Assembly (NCBI RefSeq): GCF_052161615.1
Contig: NZ_CP197417.1
Coordinates: 3,782,001-3,846,000, forward strand
DNA: 64,000 nt
From: Aeoliella sp052161615
Lineage (GTDB): Bacteria > Planctomycetota > Planctomycetia > Pirellulales > Lacipirellulaceae
Direction of reading: 5' to 3'
The notes beneath the pieces were generated by a model. The model saw only the letters and a list, made by a program, of their open reading frames with translations, had not been told where the DNA came from and did not search any database. Positions within the stretch are counted from its first letter, which is position 1. Each line of letters opens with the position of its first letter. Shown piece by piece: positions 52,841-62,237 of the stretch. The position numbers were made by a program, and so were the translations under genes.

Positions 52841-54370
52841 ATGAAACCGCTCGACTGGATCGTTATCGCGCTCTATTTCTCGGCGATGCTGGGCATTGGT
52901 GCGTACTACGCGCTGCGCAATCGCAGCCGAGAAGACTACCTGCTCGGCGGCCGCACCATGGGCGCGACCTCGGTAGGCCTCTCGCTATTCGCCACCCTTT
53001 TCAGCACCAACAGTTACCTCGCCTTCCCCGCCGACACGATCATCAACGGCCCCATCACCTCGGCGATGATATTAGCCTATCCGCTAGTCTACTTCATCGT
53101 CGGGTACGGCATTATTCCTCAGTTCATGCGGCTGAAGGTGACGAGTGCGTACGAGATATTGGAAAAGCGATTCGGGATCGGCGTTCGAATGCTCGGATCG
53201 TTCACGTTCCTATCCCTTCGCGTCTTGTGGATGGGAACCATCATCTACGCGACCACCGACAAGGTTATTGTGCCGCTGCTTGGGTTACCACGAGAGTATA
53301 GCCCCCACTTCTGCATCGGTCTTAGCATCATCACCATCATTTACACCGCGATGGGAGGCCTCAAAGCCGTTGTTATCACCGATGCCGTGCAATCGATCTT
53401 GTTGCTTGCCGGTGCGGTACTCACGCTATTAGTCGCGTCGTACTACATGGGCGGCTTCAGTGCCGTATGGAATGCACAAACACCGCCACAATGGGCATCG
53501 CTCGACTTTTCGCTCGATCTGAGCGTACGAGCCACCGTCACGCTCGTCATGATCTCCCAGCTGACCTGGTGGATCTGCACCTGCGGCTCCGATCAAATGG
53601 CGGTTCAACGATACCTGGCAACCCGCGACCTGCCCACGGCGCGCAAGATGTTTGGCATCTCGCTTATTTCCAGCGCCGCGACCATCGGTACGTTAGTGCT
53701 AGTCGGCTTGGCTCTCAGCGCCTACTATCGCTCCTATCCCGACCAGCTCAAGTCCTACGGTATCGACACGACCGAGGGTGCCAATATTGCCTTCTCGCAA
53801 TTCATTGTGCACGGCTTGCCTCCAGGGATCACCGGGGCCGTCATCGCTGGACTCATGGCCGCGGCCATGTCGAGTTTGTCGTCTGGTTACAACTCTAGTA
53901 GCTTGGTGCTCGCCGTCGACTTCATCGACCGATTCTTTGGCAAGGCGAAATCCGAGCACGGCAACTTGGTGCGCACTCAAGTGCTCACTGCCCTGGTGGG
54001 CGCGGCGACCATCGCCGTGAGTTTGCTAGTTGCTCAGAGGGGCAAAGACGCGAATTTGTTCGAGCTGGTGATTACCAACTCCAACGTCTTCGTTGCCCCG
54101 CTGTTCCTGCTGTTCTTCATGGCCACGTTCGTGCCGTGGGCGACCAGGCTGGGCGTTTGGAGCGGGTTCGCGGCATCCACGTTCATCGCCGTGCGACTCG
54201 GCTTTTACAGCGACTTCGGCTTCGGACTCTGGCACCAGGAGCATTCCCTGACGTTCTGGATGATGCCCGTGTCACTGCTCGTAGGGATCGTGGTGGGATG
54301 CCTCGCGAGCTTGGTTCCCCTCTCGAAACCTTGCCCGATGCTGGAAACCTTACCCACGGAGGCCGCCTAA
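52841..54370 (+). CDS. Sodium:solute symporter (SSS family)
   Basis: 509 residues with about 13 membrane helices. MKPLDWIVIALYFSAMLGIG begins helix 1. The SSS signatures RNRSREDYLLGGRTMGATSV, SLFATLFSTNSYLAFPADTI and GVIAGLMAAAMSSLSSGYNS-like text (here AVIAGLMAAAMSSLSSGYNS) are present. It imports an organic solute with sodium. The substrate is not determined, but the aldolase and regulator suggest a sugar acid. Its stop overlaps the convergent DsbD-like stop by four bases (54367-54370). Confidence 0.93.
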   Translation: MKPLDWIVIALYFSAMLGIGAYYALRNRSREDYLLGGRTMGATSVGLSLFATLFSTNSYLAFPADTIINGPITSAMILAYPLVYFIVGYGIIPQFMRLKVTSAYEILEKRFGIGVRMLGSFTFLSLRVLWMGTIIYATTDKVIVPLLGLPREYSPHFCIGLSIITIIYTAMGGLKAVVITDAVQSILLLAGAVLTLLVASYYMGGFSAVWNAQTPPQWASLDFSLDLSVRATVTLVMISQLTWWICTCGSDQMAVQRYLATRDLPTARKMFGISLISSAATIGTLVLVGLALSAYYRSYPDQLKSYGIDTTEGANIAFSQFIVHGLPPGITGAVIAGLMAAAMSSLSSGYNSSSLVLAVDFIDRFFGKAKSEHGNLVRTQVLTALVGAATIAVSLLVAQRGKDANLFELVITNSNVFVAPLFLLFFMATFVPWATRLGVWSGFAASTFIAVRLGFYSDFGFGLWHQEHSLTFWMMPVSLLVGIVVGCLASLVPLSKPCPMLETLPTEAA

Positions 54371-56904
54371 CGAACTTCCGCCAACGTACGGCTGGCCTGA
54401 GCCGGAGCTTCGAGCTGCTTCAACGCGAAGTCGCGATGAGGATTCCCCTCCACCGCCCCCGCCGCCGCCAGCGCCTGAAGCACCTGCGTCTCCGTCACCA
54501 CGTCACGCAGCACAATTACCTCGTCCGGTCGCCCGGCGGGATAAATGGCAAGCAGCGGAATGCTGCGACTGCGAAGCTTCAGCAGGATGTCCTTGATGTT
54601 CGGATCGCGATCCGTCCAGTCGGCTTTGAGGGCGTGGACGTTGTTCTCCCTGACCACTTCTTTAACGGACGCCACATCGAGTGCGTTTCGCAGGTTTACC
54701 TGGCAGGTCAAACACCAATTGGCTGTGAACTCGAGCATCACCACGTTGCCACTTTCACGCGACTCGGCGAACTGGGTGTCATCGAAGGGTTTCCAAGGAA
54801 GCTCGTGCTTGCTCTCAGGACCGAAACCAACAAAGCCCACGAGCGCCGCGACCGCCAAACCACTAAGCCAAGATCCCCACTTACTTCCCGCAGATGCCGT
54901 TATGGAAAGTCGGCCGCCGAGCCAGCACGCGAACCAGAGGGCGACCAAGAGCGCCATGGTGGGGATGAAGTACTGTTCGCTGATTGTTGAAAGCAAATAG
55001 ACAACTGTGCCCAAGAGAACGAACGCCATGAACTGCTTGAACGTGTCCATCCACATGCCAGGCTTGGGGATCCACTGGACCAGCGACGGGAACGCCCCGA
55101 TCAACAGATACGGCAGCGACATACCAAGGCCGACGCAGAAGAAAATCAGGTACGTGATGCCCAGCGGCTGCCCGATGGTGAAACCGAACACGGGTCCCAG
55201 GAACGGGCCGCTACACGGCGTGGCGAGGATGGTGGTGAGCATGCCTTTAAAGAACGCTCCGCCGTAACCTTCGCGCGACGCAATCTGCGCCGCTGCCGAC
55301 GAACCGGCGAAGCCGGGAAGCGGAATCTCCCACACACCAAGGAAACTAAGCGCCATCACAAAGACGAGCGCCGTCATTGCGACCTTGAACCACGTCAGCG
55401 TGTTGAGCTCGCCCCACCCGTAGTCGCCGGTCGAAAGCCCGAGTTGCGTCAGCGAAGCAAGAGTCGCCAGCAGCAAGAACACCGCCATCACACCCGCCAC
55501 GTACACGAGGTTGAGCGAGAACACCCGAAAACGACTCTCACCACCCTGCCGAGCAAACGACATCACCTTGAGCCCAATCACAGGGAGCACGCATGGCATA
55601 AGATTCAAAATCAAACCACCAACGAGCGCCGCTCCCAGCATGCCGATTAGGCCCAGCTTGCGCTGCACGTCGGAACTACCGAATTCGATGATCCGCAGGT
55701 TGTCGGAACCGGGCGAGGCGACTTGCAGCTTGTCGGCGATCAGCTTCGAGGCTTCGAGGGCATTGTTGTACGTGGACGGCTCGAACGAAACGGTGCCGGG
55801 CGTATCGCTGCTCGTGTCGCCCACCTTGATGGTGGTCGAGAATTGAGCGCCCTTGGCGAGCTCGCAACTTCCGAGGCCCTGCTCGTTCGCTTCGCACGCT
55901 TGGTAGCCGATGAATCCAGCGAGCTTGTACTCGCCCGGTTTAAGTTCGGTCACCGCGTCGATCGGAACCACCCAGGCCGCCTTGTCCTCGTGGTAACGCA
56001 TCAGTCCAAACCCCGCGACGGGGCTCGGCTTCTCAATCAGTTCGCCGCGGCGTTCGGGTTGGAAGAACACAAAACCATCGGCGGGCTTCGGGGCGATGAG
56101 CGTCGGCAAGTTGCCTTTACTCGTCTGCGATTTCTCGTAGGCGTTGACGTGCCAGTGCTCCGGGAGCTCGGCACGCAGGTACAAATTCACCCGCTCGCCC
56201 GGCTTGATGCTCGAGCGATCAAGCCAACCGTACCAAGTGACCACCGAACCCTCGGCGTGGTACACGCCCGCTTCGCTCGGCGCTTCGGGGACCGTCGGGG
56301 CGGCGGGAGTGGTTGGCTTGGGTGCTTGGGTTTGGACGTTGGTCGGCTTGGCGACTTCGATGGGGCCGATCTCAACTCCCTTGCCCTGCTTGGCGACGAA
56401 GTCGACGTCGATCGGCATGCACGAGTCCTTGCACGCTTGAATGGAAGCCGTGCCCGTGACCTTGGCCGTGGCCACGTCGACTCCGGCCGCGAATTCAATC
56501 GGCAAGTACCAGGTGACCTTGTTGTCGTGCTCTTCGAGCTTCAGCCCCGGCCAGGTCTTCGGGTCGGTACGAGTGTGCGGCTCGGGGAACGCGCGCCAGT
56601 CGCCGATTGGTTTGTAGTCTTTCGATTCGCTCAGCTTGAGCACCGCAGCGAGCGGCCCCCCCTTGGGCTGCGTCAGCGAGTAGACGTGCCAGCCCGGTTC
56701 AATCGTCGCCGTGAGCATCAGCACGGCGGGGCGATCGGCAGTGGCGGGCGTGAACTCGGCGGCGAATGTCACGGGATCGCCCCCCATTCCGCCATCGAAT
56801 CCCCCCAGGTCGAGACCGTCGAGGAAGTCCTGCGAGCGAGCCGGCGAAGCGAACAGGAGTCCGACAACGAGCACCATCAACCAGCGTGAGCAACGCATAT
56901 TCAT
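54367..56904 (-). CDS. DsbD-like thiol:disulfide reductase with two N-terminal domains
   Basis: 845 residues from ATG at 56904. ATG at 56898 is an alternative, and no ribosome site is good. A signal peptide is followed by two DsbD-alpha-like domains in tandem. The first is at about 38-165, with a Cys pair in QACKDSCMP. The second is at about 210-375, with a Cys pair in QACEANEQGLGSC. A transmembrane DsbD-beta part with one Cys in each half follows (NLMPCVLPVIG and LATPCSGPFLG). The C-terminal thioredoxin domain carries FTANWCLTCQVN. All three redox relays are therefore present. It should carry electrons from the cytoplasm to periplasmic disulphide partners. Confidence 0.9.
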   Translation of the reverse strand: MNMRCSRWLMVLVVGLLFASPARSQDFLDGLDLGGFDGGMGGDPVTFAAEFTPATADRPAVLMLTATIEPGWHVYSLTQPKGGPLAAVLKLSESKDYKPIGDWRAFPEPHTRTDPKTWPGLKLEEHDNKVTWYLPIEFAAGVDVATAKVTGTASIQACKDSCMPIDVDFVAKQGKGVEIGPIEVAKPTNVQTQAPKPTTPAAPTVPEAPSEAGVYHAEGSVVTWYGWLDRSSIKPGERVNLYLRAELPEHWHVNAYEKSQTSKGNLPTLIAPKPADGFVFFQPERRGELIEKPSPVAGFGLMRYHEDKAAWVVPIDAVTELKPGEYKLAGFIGYQACEANEQGLGSCELAKGAQFSTTIKVGDTSSDTPGTVSFEPSTYNNALEASKLIADKLQVASPGSDNLRIIEFGSSDVQRKLGLIGMLGAALVGGLILNLMPCVLPVIGLKVMSFARQGGESRFRVFSLNLVYVAGVMAVFLLLATLASLTQLGLSTGDYGWGELNTLTWFKVAMTALVFVMALSFLGVWEIPLPGFAGSSAAAQIASREGYGGAFFKGMLTTILATPCSGPFLGPVFGFTIGQPLGITYLIFFCVGLGMSLPYLLIGAFPSLVQWIPKPGMWMDTFKQFMAFVLLGTVVYLLSTISEQYFIPTMALLVALWFACWLGGRLSITASAGSKWGSWLSGLAVAALVGFVGFGPESKHELPWKPFDDTQFAESRESGNVVMLEFTANWCLTCQVNLRNALDVASVKEVVRENNVHALKADWTDRDPNIKDILLKLRSRSIPLLAIYPAGRPDEVIVLRDVVTETQVLQALAAAGAVEGNPHRDFALKQLEAPAQASRTLAEVR

Positions 56905-57019
56905 AAGGAAGCAAGTTCTGGGAATCTGGGCGGGAGGGAAAAACCCGGCGGGGGGAAGGACAATCAATTCTAGCGGGCGAGCGCTGTCGAGAAAACATCG
57001 ACCCCACGCCCAAATGGGG

Positions 57020-58003
57020 TTACGGAGGAACGCTGCGTGCCAGCAGTTCGGTAAGCCGGCGGTGAAAATGGTGTAATCGACGATGGGCTTCGGCGGGATT
57101 CGGGAACTCCCTATGTTCCACCCCGAGCCATCGGAGCCAGTTGCCAAGCGATACGAGAGTGCCCACATCCACCAAGTGGCGAATGAACTCGCGGTCGGCA
57201 GCCAAAAGCGGGCGCACGCGGGCGTAGGAATCGAGGCCCGCTTGCCACCAATCTGGGTGGTCGGTGATCGCGCTGCCGAGGAGCCTAGCGAGATCGGCAA
57301 GTGGCGTATCGACGCGAACCGTGGCGAAATCGACCAAACCAACCACGCGGTCGCCGGCAAACAGAAAGTTGTTATGCCACGCATCGCCCCAAATCCATTG
57401 CCGCGAGGTCAAAGGGTTTTGGAATTGGACGGCTTGCGCCTGAACCAGCGACACGCCCCGTCGCAGCGAGCTTGAAATATTAGCGGGAAGATCAAGTTGC
57501 TCATGATTCACCACGAAGTCGCCCGCGTCGAGCGACTTGGCCAACTCCGCAAGTTGGGCCTCTCGCTGCTCCAAGTGAACCAGTCGTTGAGCAACCGCCA
57601 ACTTCGCACCTTCCAAATGAAGCAAGGCCAGTGACTCGCACATGGATTCCACGCGTTCGCGAGATGGACACTGCTCGAAATCGGATTCGCCGGAAAGCCA
57701 CGGAGAGAGTTGCCAATAACCATCTTGGAACTGGACCAGCGTTTCGAACTCGATCGAAGGGATGGGTGGCGGGACACACAGTTTTTTCGACTGAGCCAAG
57801 TGCTGCACGAATCGCGTTGTTGCCTTCGCTTGCGCGAGTTGGTCCTTGCTCCAGCCTCGAAGTGCGTACGCCTCGCCACCGCTTGCAATTCGAAAAAGCG
57901 GGTCGTCGCTCAGCCTGCGAGCGGTGACAGGCTCGATCGAAGCCATCGCCGAAACAACGGCAGGCCACGAACGATGGGCGAGTTGGAGGAGAGCGTCGGA
58001 CAC
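57020..58003 (-). CDS. Aminoglycoside phosphotransferase-fold kinase
   Basis: 327 residues. The N-lobe starts MSDALLQLAHRSWPAVVSAM and includes ALRGWSKDQLAQAKATTRFV. The C-lobe has the catalytic and metal motifs WIWGDAWHNNFLFAGD (Asp and Asn) and VVGLVDFATVRVDTPLADLA (Asp). The first His of the usual HGD motif is replaced by Trp, which is odd but occurs in this superfamily. It may phosphorylate a small molecule such as a sugar or choline. No resistance role should be assumed. It is the last gene before the repeat-rich gap. Confidence 0.82.
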   Translation of the reverse strand: MSDALLQLAHRSWPAVVSAMASIEPVTARRLSDDPLFRIASGGEAYALRGWSKDQLAQAKATTRFVQHLAQSKKLCVPPPIPSIEFETLVQFQDGYWQLSPWLSGESDFEQCPSRERVESMCESLALLHLEGAKLAVAQRLVHLEQREAQLAELAKSLDAGDFVVNHEQLDLPANISSSLRRGVSLVQAQAVQFQNPLTSRQWIWGDAWHNNFLFAGDRVVGLVDFATVRVDTPLADLARLLGSAITDHPDWWQAGLDSYARVRPLLAADREFIRHLVDVGTLVSLGNWLRWLGVEHREFPNPAEAHRRLHHFHRRLTELLARSVPP

Positions 58004-58095
58004 GAAAGCTCTGTGTGTTCGTTGAATGAAACTGAAAACGTAACGACGCGACCGGGGCCCGTTAGGGCCGTGGTGATTCCGAAGTTGATTTCCTA

Positions 58096-58262
58096 AGAGT
58101 AAAGTCCCACTTTTACGACTTTCTCACTGGGTGCGACTTTACTCTTTTGGAGAAAACTGGCGGAACTGCAAAGCGTCGTAATTTCTCGGGTGAAATCATC
58201 GTTCATGGGATCTCGCGAAAAGAGTAATGTCGCAGGGGTTCACCGCAGGTGCGACTTTACTA
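58096..58262. repeat. Cluster of alternating GCGACTTTACT-type repeats
   Basis: AGAGTAAAGTC (58096-58106) and GACTTTACTCT (58135-58145) are perfect 11-bp inverted copies. A third copy (AAAAGAGTAATGTCGC, from about 58218) is inverted again, and a fourth (GTGCGACTTTACT, about 58250-58262) is direct. Orientation alternates through the cluster. Confidence 0.75.
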
Positions 58263-58365
58263 ACGGTGAGTCGCGTAGGCCGAGTCAAGCTCCGCGCCGA
58301 CCCGGCGCTTGGCGTGTTGGATTTGTGGTCGCTTATGCAAGTCGCTCCCGCGAAGGCGAAAGCGT

Positions 58366-58437
58366 GTAGCATGGCCGCCCTCGGCCGTGTGTCGCGAGCG
58401 AGTGACATGCAGGACATGGCCGGGGCGGCCATGCTAC
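58366..58437. repeat. Palindrome with 14-bp perfect arms
   Basis: GTAGCATGGCCGCC (58366-58379) is inverted at 58424-58437. GGCC-rich inner stretches pair further. Confidence 0.75.
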
Positions 58438-58641
58438 GGGGCGTGTTCTGGATGGCTTAGTTTCTCCTTTTTTTACGCGTCCATTGCCGGGTCGGCGCTC
58501 CGCTTGATCCGGCCTACATGCGAAATTAGAACATGGGCGCGAGTACTTTCTAGTCCCTTTTTGGAACGTTTGTACATTTTCTCAAGATTTCTAAAAGGGT
58601 TCAGGAATCCGGGAAGAAATCGGAAAAGAGCGACCTAAACC

Positions 58642-58894
58642 CCGCAGCCACGGAGTGGCGACAGCGCATAGCCTGGGGCGCGAGCCCCAGGGGGTGGGGT
58701 CTGGTATGTCCCCAGCCGCGGAGCGGCGGCAGCGGGTCACAGTCAATGAGAAACTACGCGACCGAGCAATGGATCCCGGCGGCGAGTTCGGATTCGCTCT
58801 GCTCGATGGCGGAGATTCGCTGTCGCCGCTCCGCGGCTTTCAACTAGGTGGGGCATGTGGTCCCGGGGCTACGCGCTACCGCCGCTCCGCGGCT
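58642..58894. repeat. Four copies of an AGCCGCGGAGCGGCGRCAGC-type unit
   Basis: Two direct copies (58642-58665, 58711-58733) and two inverted copies (58819-58837, 58875-58894) lie within 250 bases. An 8-bp hairpin CCTGGGGC/GCCCCAGG (58672-58691) lies between the first two. No gene fits this stretch. Confidence 0.75.
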
Positions 58895-58991
58895 TATGGC
58901 AGAGGGTCCTTGCCGCCGAGGAATAGTGAAGTTCGCGAGCAGGATGCTTACGCCACGTAGAAAAATGGCACCATCCACTCGCAGTGAGGGC

Positions 58992-59082
58992 CCCCTCACC
59001 CTAGCCCTCTCCCCCATCCGTTCGCGAGTGTGCGTTAACGAATGGCCGGTCTGGTGCGCGAACGGACTGGGGGAGAGGGGAC
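58992..59082. repeat. CCCTCTCCCCC-type palindrome, copy A
   Basis: CCCTCTCCCCCATCCGTTCG (left arm 59005-59026) pairs with the arm at 59057-59079 with one base inserted. The same ends occur in the element at 62084-62175. It lies in the leader of the metalloprotease gene. Confidence 0.75.
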
Positions 59083-59226
59083 AACAGGGGCCCCGAAAAA
59101 GTTTCGACAACGGCACCCCTGTAAGCTATATTCTGGGGGCTCCCTATTGCCCGCCTGATCTGCACGAACGGCAGATTCCCACCCGCGGGTGCCACCTTCG
59201 GTACTCCTTCCTTCGAGGCTACTCAA

Positions 59227-61974
59227 GTGCACAATCTTCGTATTCCCGTTTGGCTATTGGCGTTTAGTGTGTTGACCTTAGGGAGTTTCGCGCGGGGAGA
59301 CGAAGCGAAGGAAGAACCAAAGGGCGAGCAGGCTGCTGCGGCGACGGCCGACGAGGTTTCGGCGCCGGCGGACGGGGCGGCTGGTGGTGCGCCGGGGGCG
59401 GCCGCGGCGGCACAGAAAGCCGCCGAGCCGAAGTTTCCGCCTTATGACAAAGTGCTCAAGGACACCAAGTCGAAGTCGGGCCTCCTCACTTTGCACCAAG
59501 GAGAGACGAAGTTGTTCGTCGAACTGAAACCCGACGACTTCAATCAAGATTTCTTCGTGCTCATCACCATTGCCAAAGGCATTGGTCAGCGGCCACTGCT
59601 CGGCGGTTATAGCTGGGGCTTTGGCGACGACTGGGTTTGGCAGTTTCGGCGCGTTGGCGATCAAGTTCAAATCGTGCGTCGCAATGTTCGATTCACTGCC
59701 GATAGTGGCAGCCCCGCCAAGCGTGCGGTCGAACTTGCCTACACCGACAGCGTGCTATTTAGTCTGCCGATCGCCACAACAGGCCCCAATGGTACGGTGG
59801 TCGTTGATCTGACGCCGGTACTGCTGAGCGATTTGCCACAGATCAGCCAGGTGCTGCGTGGATTCCAGTTCGCCGCGAACAAGAGCAACTGGGCCGGCAT
59901 CGAAGCGCATCCGAAGAACGTCGAAGTACAAGTCGCCGCGACTTACGCGTCGGGTGGAGAGTCGACCATGGACACGGTGGCTGACTCGCGTGGCGTGACG
60001 GTGAACGTGCACTACTCGATTAGCAAACTGCCGCAGACGAACTACAAGCCACGCCTCGCGGACGACCGAGTGGGTTACTTCCTGACAGTGGTCAAGGACT
60101 TTTCGACCGCCGAGACCGAAGATCGGTTTGTGCGTTATATCAATCGCTGGAACCTCGAGAAGAGCGACCCCGAGGCGGAGAAGTCGCCGCCGAAGGAGCC
60201 GATTGTGTTCTGGCTCGAGAAGACGATTCCGTTTAAGTACCGCAAGCCGATCCGCGACGGTATTGAAGAGTGGAACAAAGCGTTTGAAAAGGCCGGCTAC
60301 TACAACGCGGTGGAGGTTCGTCAGCAGCCCGACGACGCGACCTGGGAGCCGGGGGATGTGCGTTACAACACGTTCCGCTGGATTACCGCGGGGGCAGGCT
60401 TCGCGATGGGCCCGTCGCGGGTGAATCCCAACACGGGACAGATTCTCGACGCCGACATTATCTTCGACGCCGACTTCCTGCAGTTCTGGAAGCAGGAATA
60501 CGAAACGTTCACGCCCGACTCGATCGCCGCGCTCACTGGCGGGCCACTCGAAATCGAGGCGTATCGCCGGGCTCAATTGATGCAGCCGAACATGCCGCAC
60601 GCTGGTCATCACGCGGGCTGCATGTGCAACTTGCTGGGTGGCATGTCGCATCAACTCGCACTCGGTGCGACGGTCGCTGCGACCCGTACGCGTAGTGCGG
60701 CCGACATGGACAAGATGATTTTGCAGGGCCTGAAAGAAGTGGCGATGCACGAAGTGGGCCACACGCTCGGCCTGCGTCACAACTTCAAGGCGAGCACCCT
60801 GTACTCGATCAAGGACATCAACGATCCGGAGAAGACTTCGAAGACAGGCCTCACGGCGTCGGTGATGGACTACGCCCCCGCGAACATCGCGCCGGCGAGC
60901 GAAAAGCAGGGCGACTACTATTCCACGACCATTGGCCCCTACGACTACTGGGCCATTGAGTACGGCTACACGCCGATCAAGGCCGCAAAGCCTCAGGACG
61001 AACTCAAAGAACTTGGCAAGATCGCGGCCCGCAGCGGCGAGGCGGAACTTGCCTTCTCGACCGATGAGAACACCCGCGGGATCGACCCCGATCCGCACAG
61101 CAATCGCTTCGACTTCTCGAACGACCTAGTGGAGTACGCGAAGCGCGAGGCACAGCTCGTCAGCGAAACGATGCCCACCATTGCCGACTCGCTGGTCGAG
61201 GATGGCGAAGGGTATGAGCGGGCTCGGCGTGCGTTTGGCGTGCTGCTGTCGACGCACGGCAAGGCGATGTTCATGGTGTCGCGTTACGTCGGTGGCGTGC
61301 ACGTGAATCGCAGCCACAAGGGAGACAAGGACGCGCCGGAGCCGTTCGAAGTGGTGCCGGCCAAGAAGCAGCGCGAGGCGCTGGAGCTGGTGTGCGACCA
61401 AATGTTTACGGCCACGCCGTTCAACTTCCCACCCGAGCTCTATAACAAGCTGGCCGCCTCGAAGTGGAGCCACTGGGGCGTCGAGGACATGGAGCGTCAC
61501 GACTACCCCGCGCATCAGACGATTCTCCTCTGGCAGCAACGGGTGCTCGAGCAGCTGCTGTCGAACCTGACTCTGATGCGGATTCACGACTCGGAATTGA
61601 AGCAGTCGGCGGACGAAGACGCGTTTACGACCGCCGAGTTGCTAACAACGCTCACCGATTCGATGTTCGCTGAGCTGGTTGCCGAAAGCAAAGAGGATAG
61701 CGAGTACACGCTGCGTCAGCCGGCGATTGCGAGCCTCCGGCGTAACGTGCAGCGGGCGTATCTCGACCGTTTGAGCCAGTTGGCCCTGGGAGCGGGTGCT
61801 CCGGAGGATTGCCAGACGATGGCCTACAGCGAGCTCGGCCGGCTCAAGAAGATGATCGACGAGTACCTGAAGGAGTCGGGCGATTCGCTCGACCGGTATA
61901 CCCAGGCCCATCTGGAGGAGACTTCGGCCCGGATCGAGAAGGTGATGGATGCCCGGTTTGTGGCGCAGCCTTAA
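59227..61974 (+). CDS. Secreted zinc metalloprotease (metzincin type, DUF5117/DUF4953)
   Basis: 915 residues starting at GTG (GAGG about ten bases upstream). A signal peptide ends near residue 24, then an Ala/Gly/Glu-rich linker follows. Residues about 75-310 match the DUF5118/DUF5117 start (YDKVLKDTKSKSGLLTLHQG, RRNVRFTADSGSP). The zinc site is HEVGHTLGLRH with His508, His512 and His518. SVMDYAPANIAP after it gives the metzincin Met-turn. The C-terminal part is helical. It is expected to act outside the cytoplasm. The family is common in planctomycetes and Bacteroidota, and substrates are unknown. A strong terminator follows. Confidence 0.9.
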   Translation: MHNLRIPVWLLAFSVLTLGSFARGDEAKEEPKGEQAAAATADEVSAPADGAAGGAPGAAAAAQKAAEPKFPPYDKVLKDTKSKSGLLTLHQGETKLFVELKPDDFNQDFFVLITIAKGIGQRPLLGGYSWGFGDDWVWQFRRVGDQVQIVRRNVRFTADSGSPAKRAVELAYTDSVLFSLPIATTGPNGTVVVDLTPVLLSDLPQISQVLRGFQFAANKSNWAGIEAHPKNVEVQVAATYASGGESTMDTVADSRGVTVNVHYSISKLPQTNYKPRLADDRVGYFLTVVKDFSTAETEDRFVRYINRWNLEKSDPEAEKSPPKEPIVFWLEKTIPFKYRKPIRDGIEEWNKAFEKAGYYNAVEVRQQPDDATWEPGDVRYNTFRWITAGAGFAMGPSRVNPNTGQILDADIIFDADFLQFWKQEYETFTPDSIAALTGGPLEIEAYRRAQLMQPNMPHAGHHAGCMCNLLGGMSHQLALGATVAATRTRSAADMDKMILQGLKEVAMHEVGHTLGLRHNFKASTLYSIKDINDPEKTSKTGLTASVMDYAPANIAPASEKQGDYYSTTIGPYDYWAIEYGYTPIKAAKPQDELKELGKIAARSGEAELAFSTDENTRGIDPDPHSNRFDFSNDLVEYAKREAQLVSETMPTIADSLVEDGEGYERARRAFGVLLSTHGKAMFMVSRYVGGVHVNRSHKGDKDAPEPFEVVPAKKQREALELVCDQMFTATPFNFPPELYNKLAASKWSHWGVEDMERHDYPAHQTILLWQQRVLEQLLSNLTLMRIHDSELKQSADEDAFTTAELLTTLTDSMFAELVAESKEDSEYTLRQPAIASLRRNVQRAYLDRLSQLALGAGAPEDCQTMAYSELGRLKKMIDEYLKESGDSLDRYTQAHLEETSARIEKVMDARFVAQP

Positions 61975-62009
61975 GACCTTCCGCGAACACAACTTAATGC
62001 GTTATGATC

Positions 62010-62058
62010 AACGTTCGCCCTTCTTGAGAAATCAAGCAGGGCGAACGTTTTGCTTTTT
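62010..62058 (+). terminator. Rho-independent terminator of the metalloprotease gene
   Basis: AACGTTCGCCCT (62010-62021) pairs perfectly with AGGGCGAACGTT (62038-62049), followed by TTGCTTTTT. Confidence 0.92.
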
Positions 62059-62083
62059 CGATTCGAAACGTGTGCGAGGGTCA

Positions 62084-62175
62084 CCCCCTCACCCTAACCC
62101 TCTCCCCCATCGTTTCGCAGTCACACGCGATAGTTGATTGACGCGGAAACGAAGCGAAACGACGGGGGAGAGGGA
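62084..62175. repeat. CCCTCTCCCCC-type palindrome, copy B
   Basis: The arms 62098-62118 (CCCTCTCCCCCATCGTTTCG) and 62154-62174 match at all but one position. It shares its outer ends with the element at 58992-59082, 3.1 kb away. Confidence 0.8.
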
Positions 62176-62237
62176 ACAAGATTGGGGATCGTCTACGCGC
62201 ATACACTAGCGAATCTCTCCAGGCGGAGGACAAGCGG

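Noticed and set aside
54136..54990. A 284-codon plus-strand frame across the symporter end and the DsbD-like gene
   Set aside because: It overlaps two well-supported genes and has no recognisable motif.
57020..58003. Antibiotic resistance kinase
   Set aside because: The APH fold is shared by many kinases of small metabolites, and nothing in the neighbourhood suggests drug modification.
58227..58960. Several open frames of 70-110 codons in the repeat-rich gap
   Set aside because: They run through palindromic repeats, lack ribosome sites and have no protein-like composition.
59755..61098. A 447-codon minus-strand frame over the metalloprotease gene
   Set aside because: The plus strand has the HEVGHTLGLRH zinc motif. 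The minus frame is Arg/Val/His-rich shadow text.
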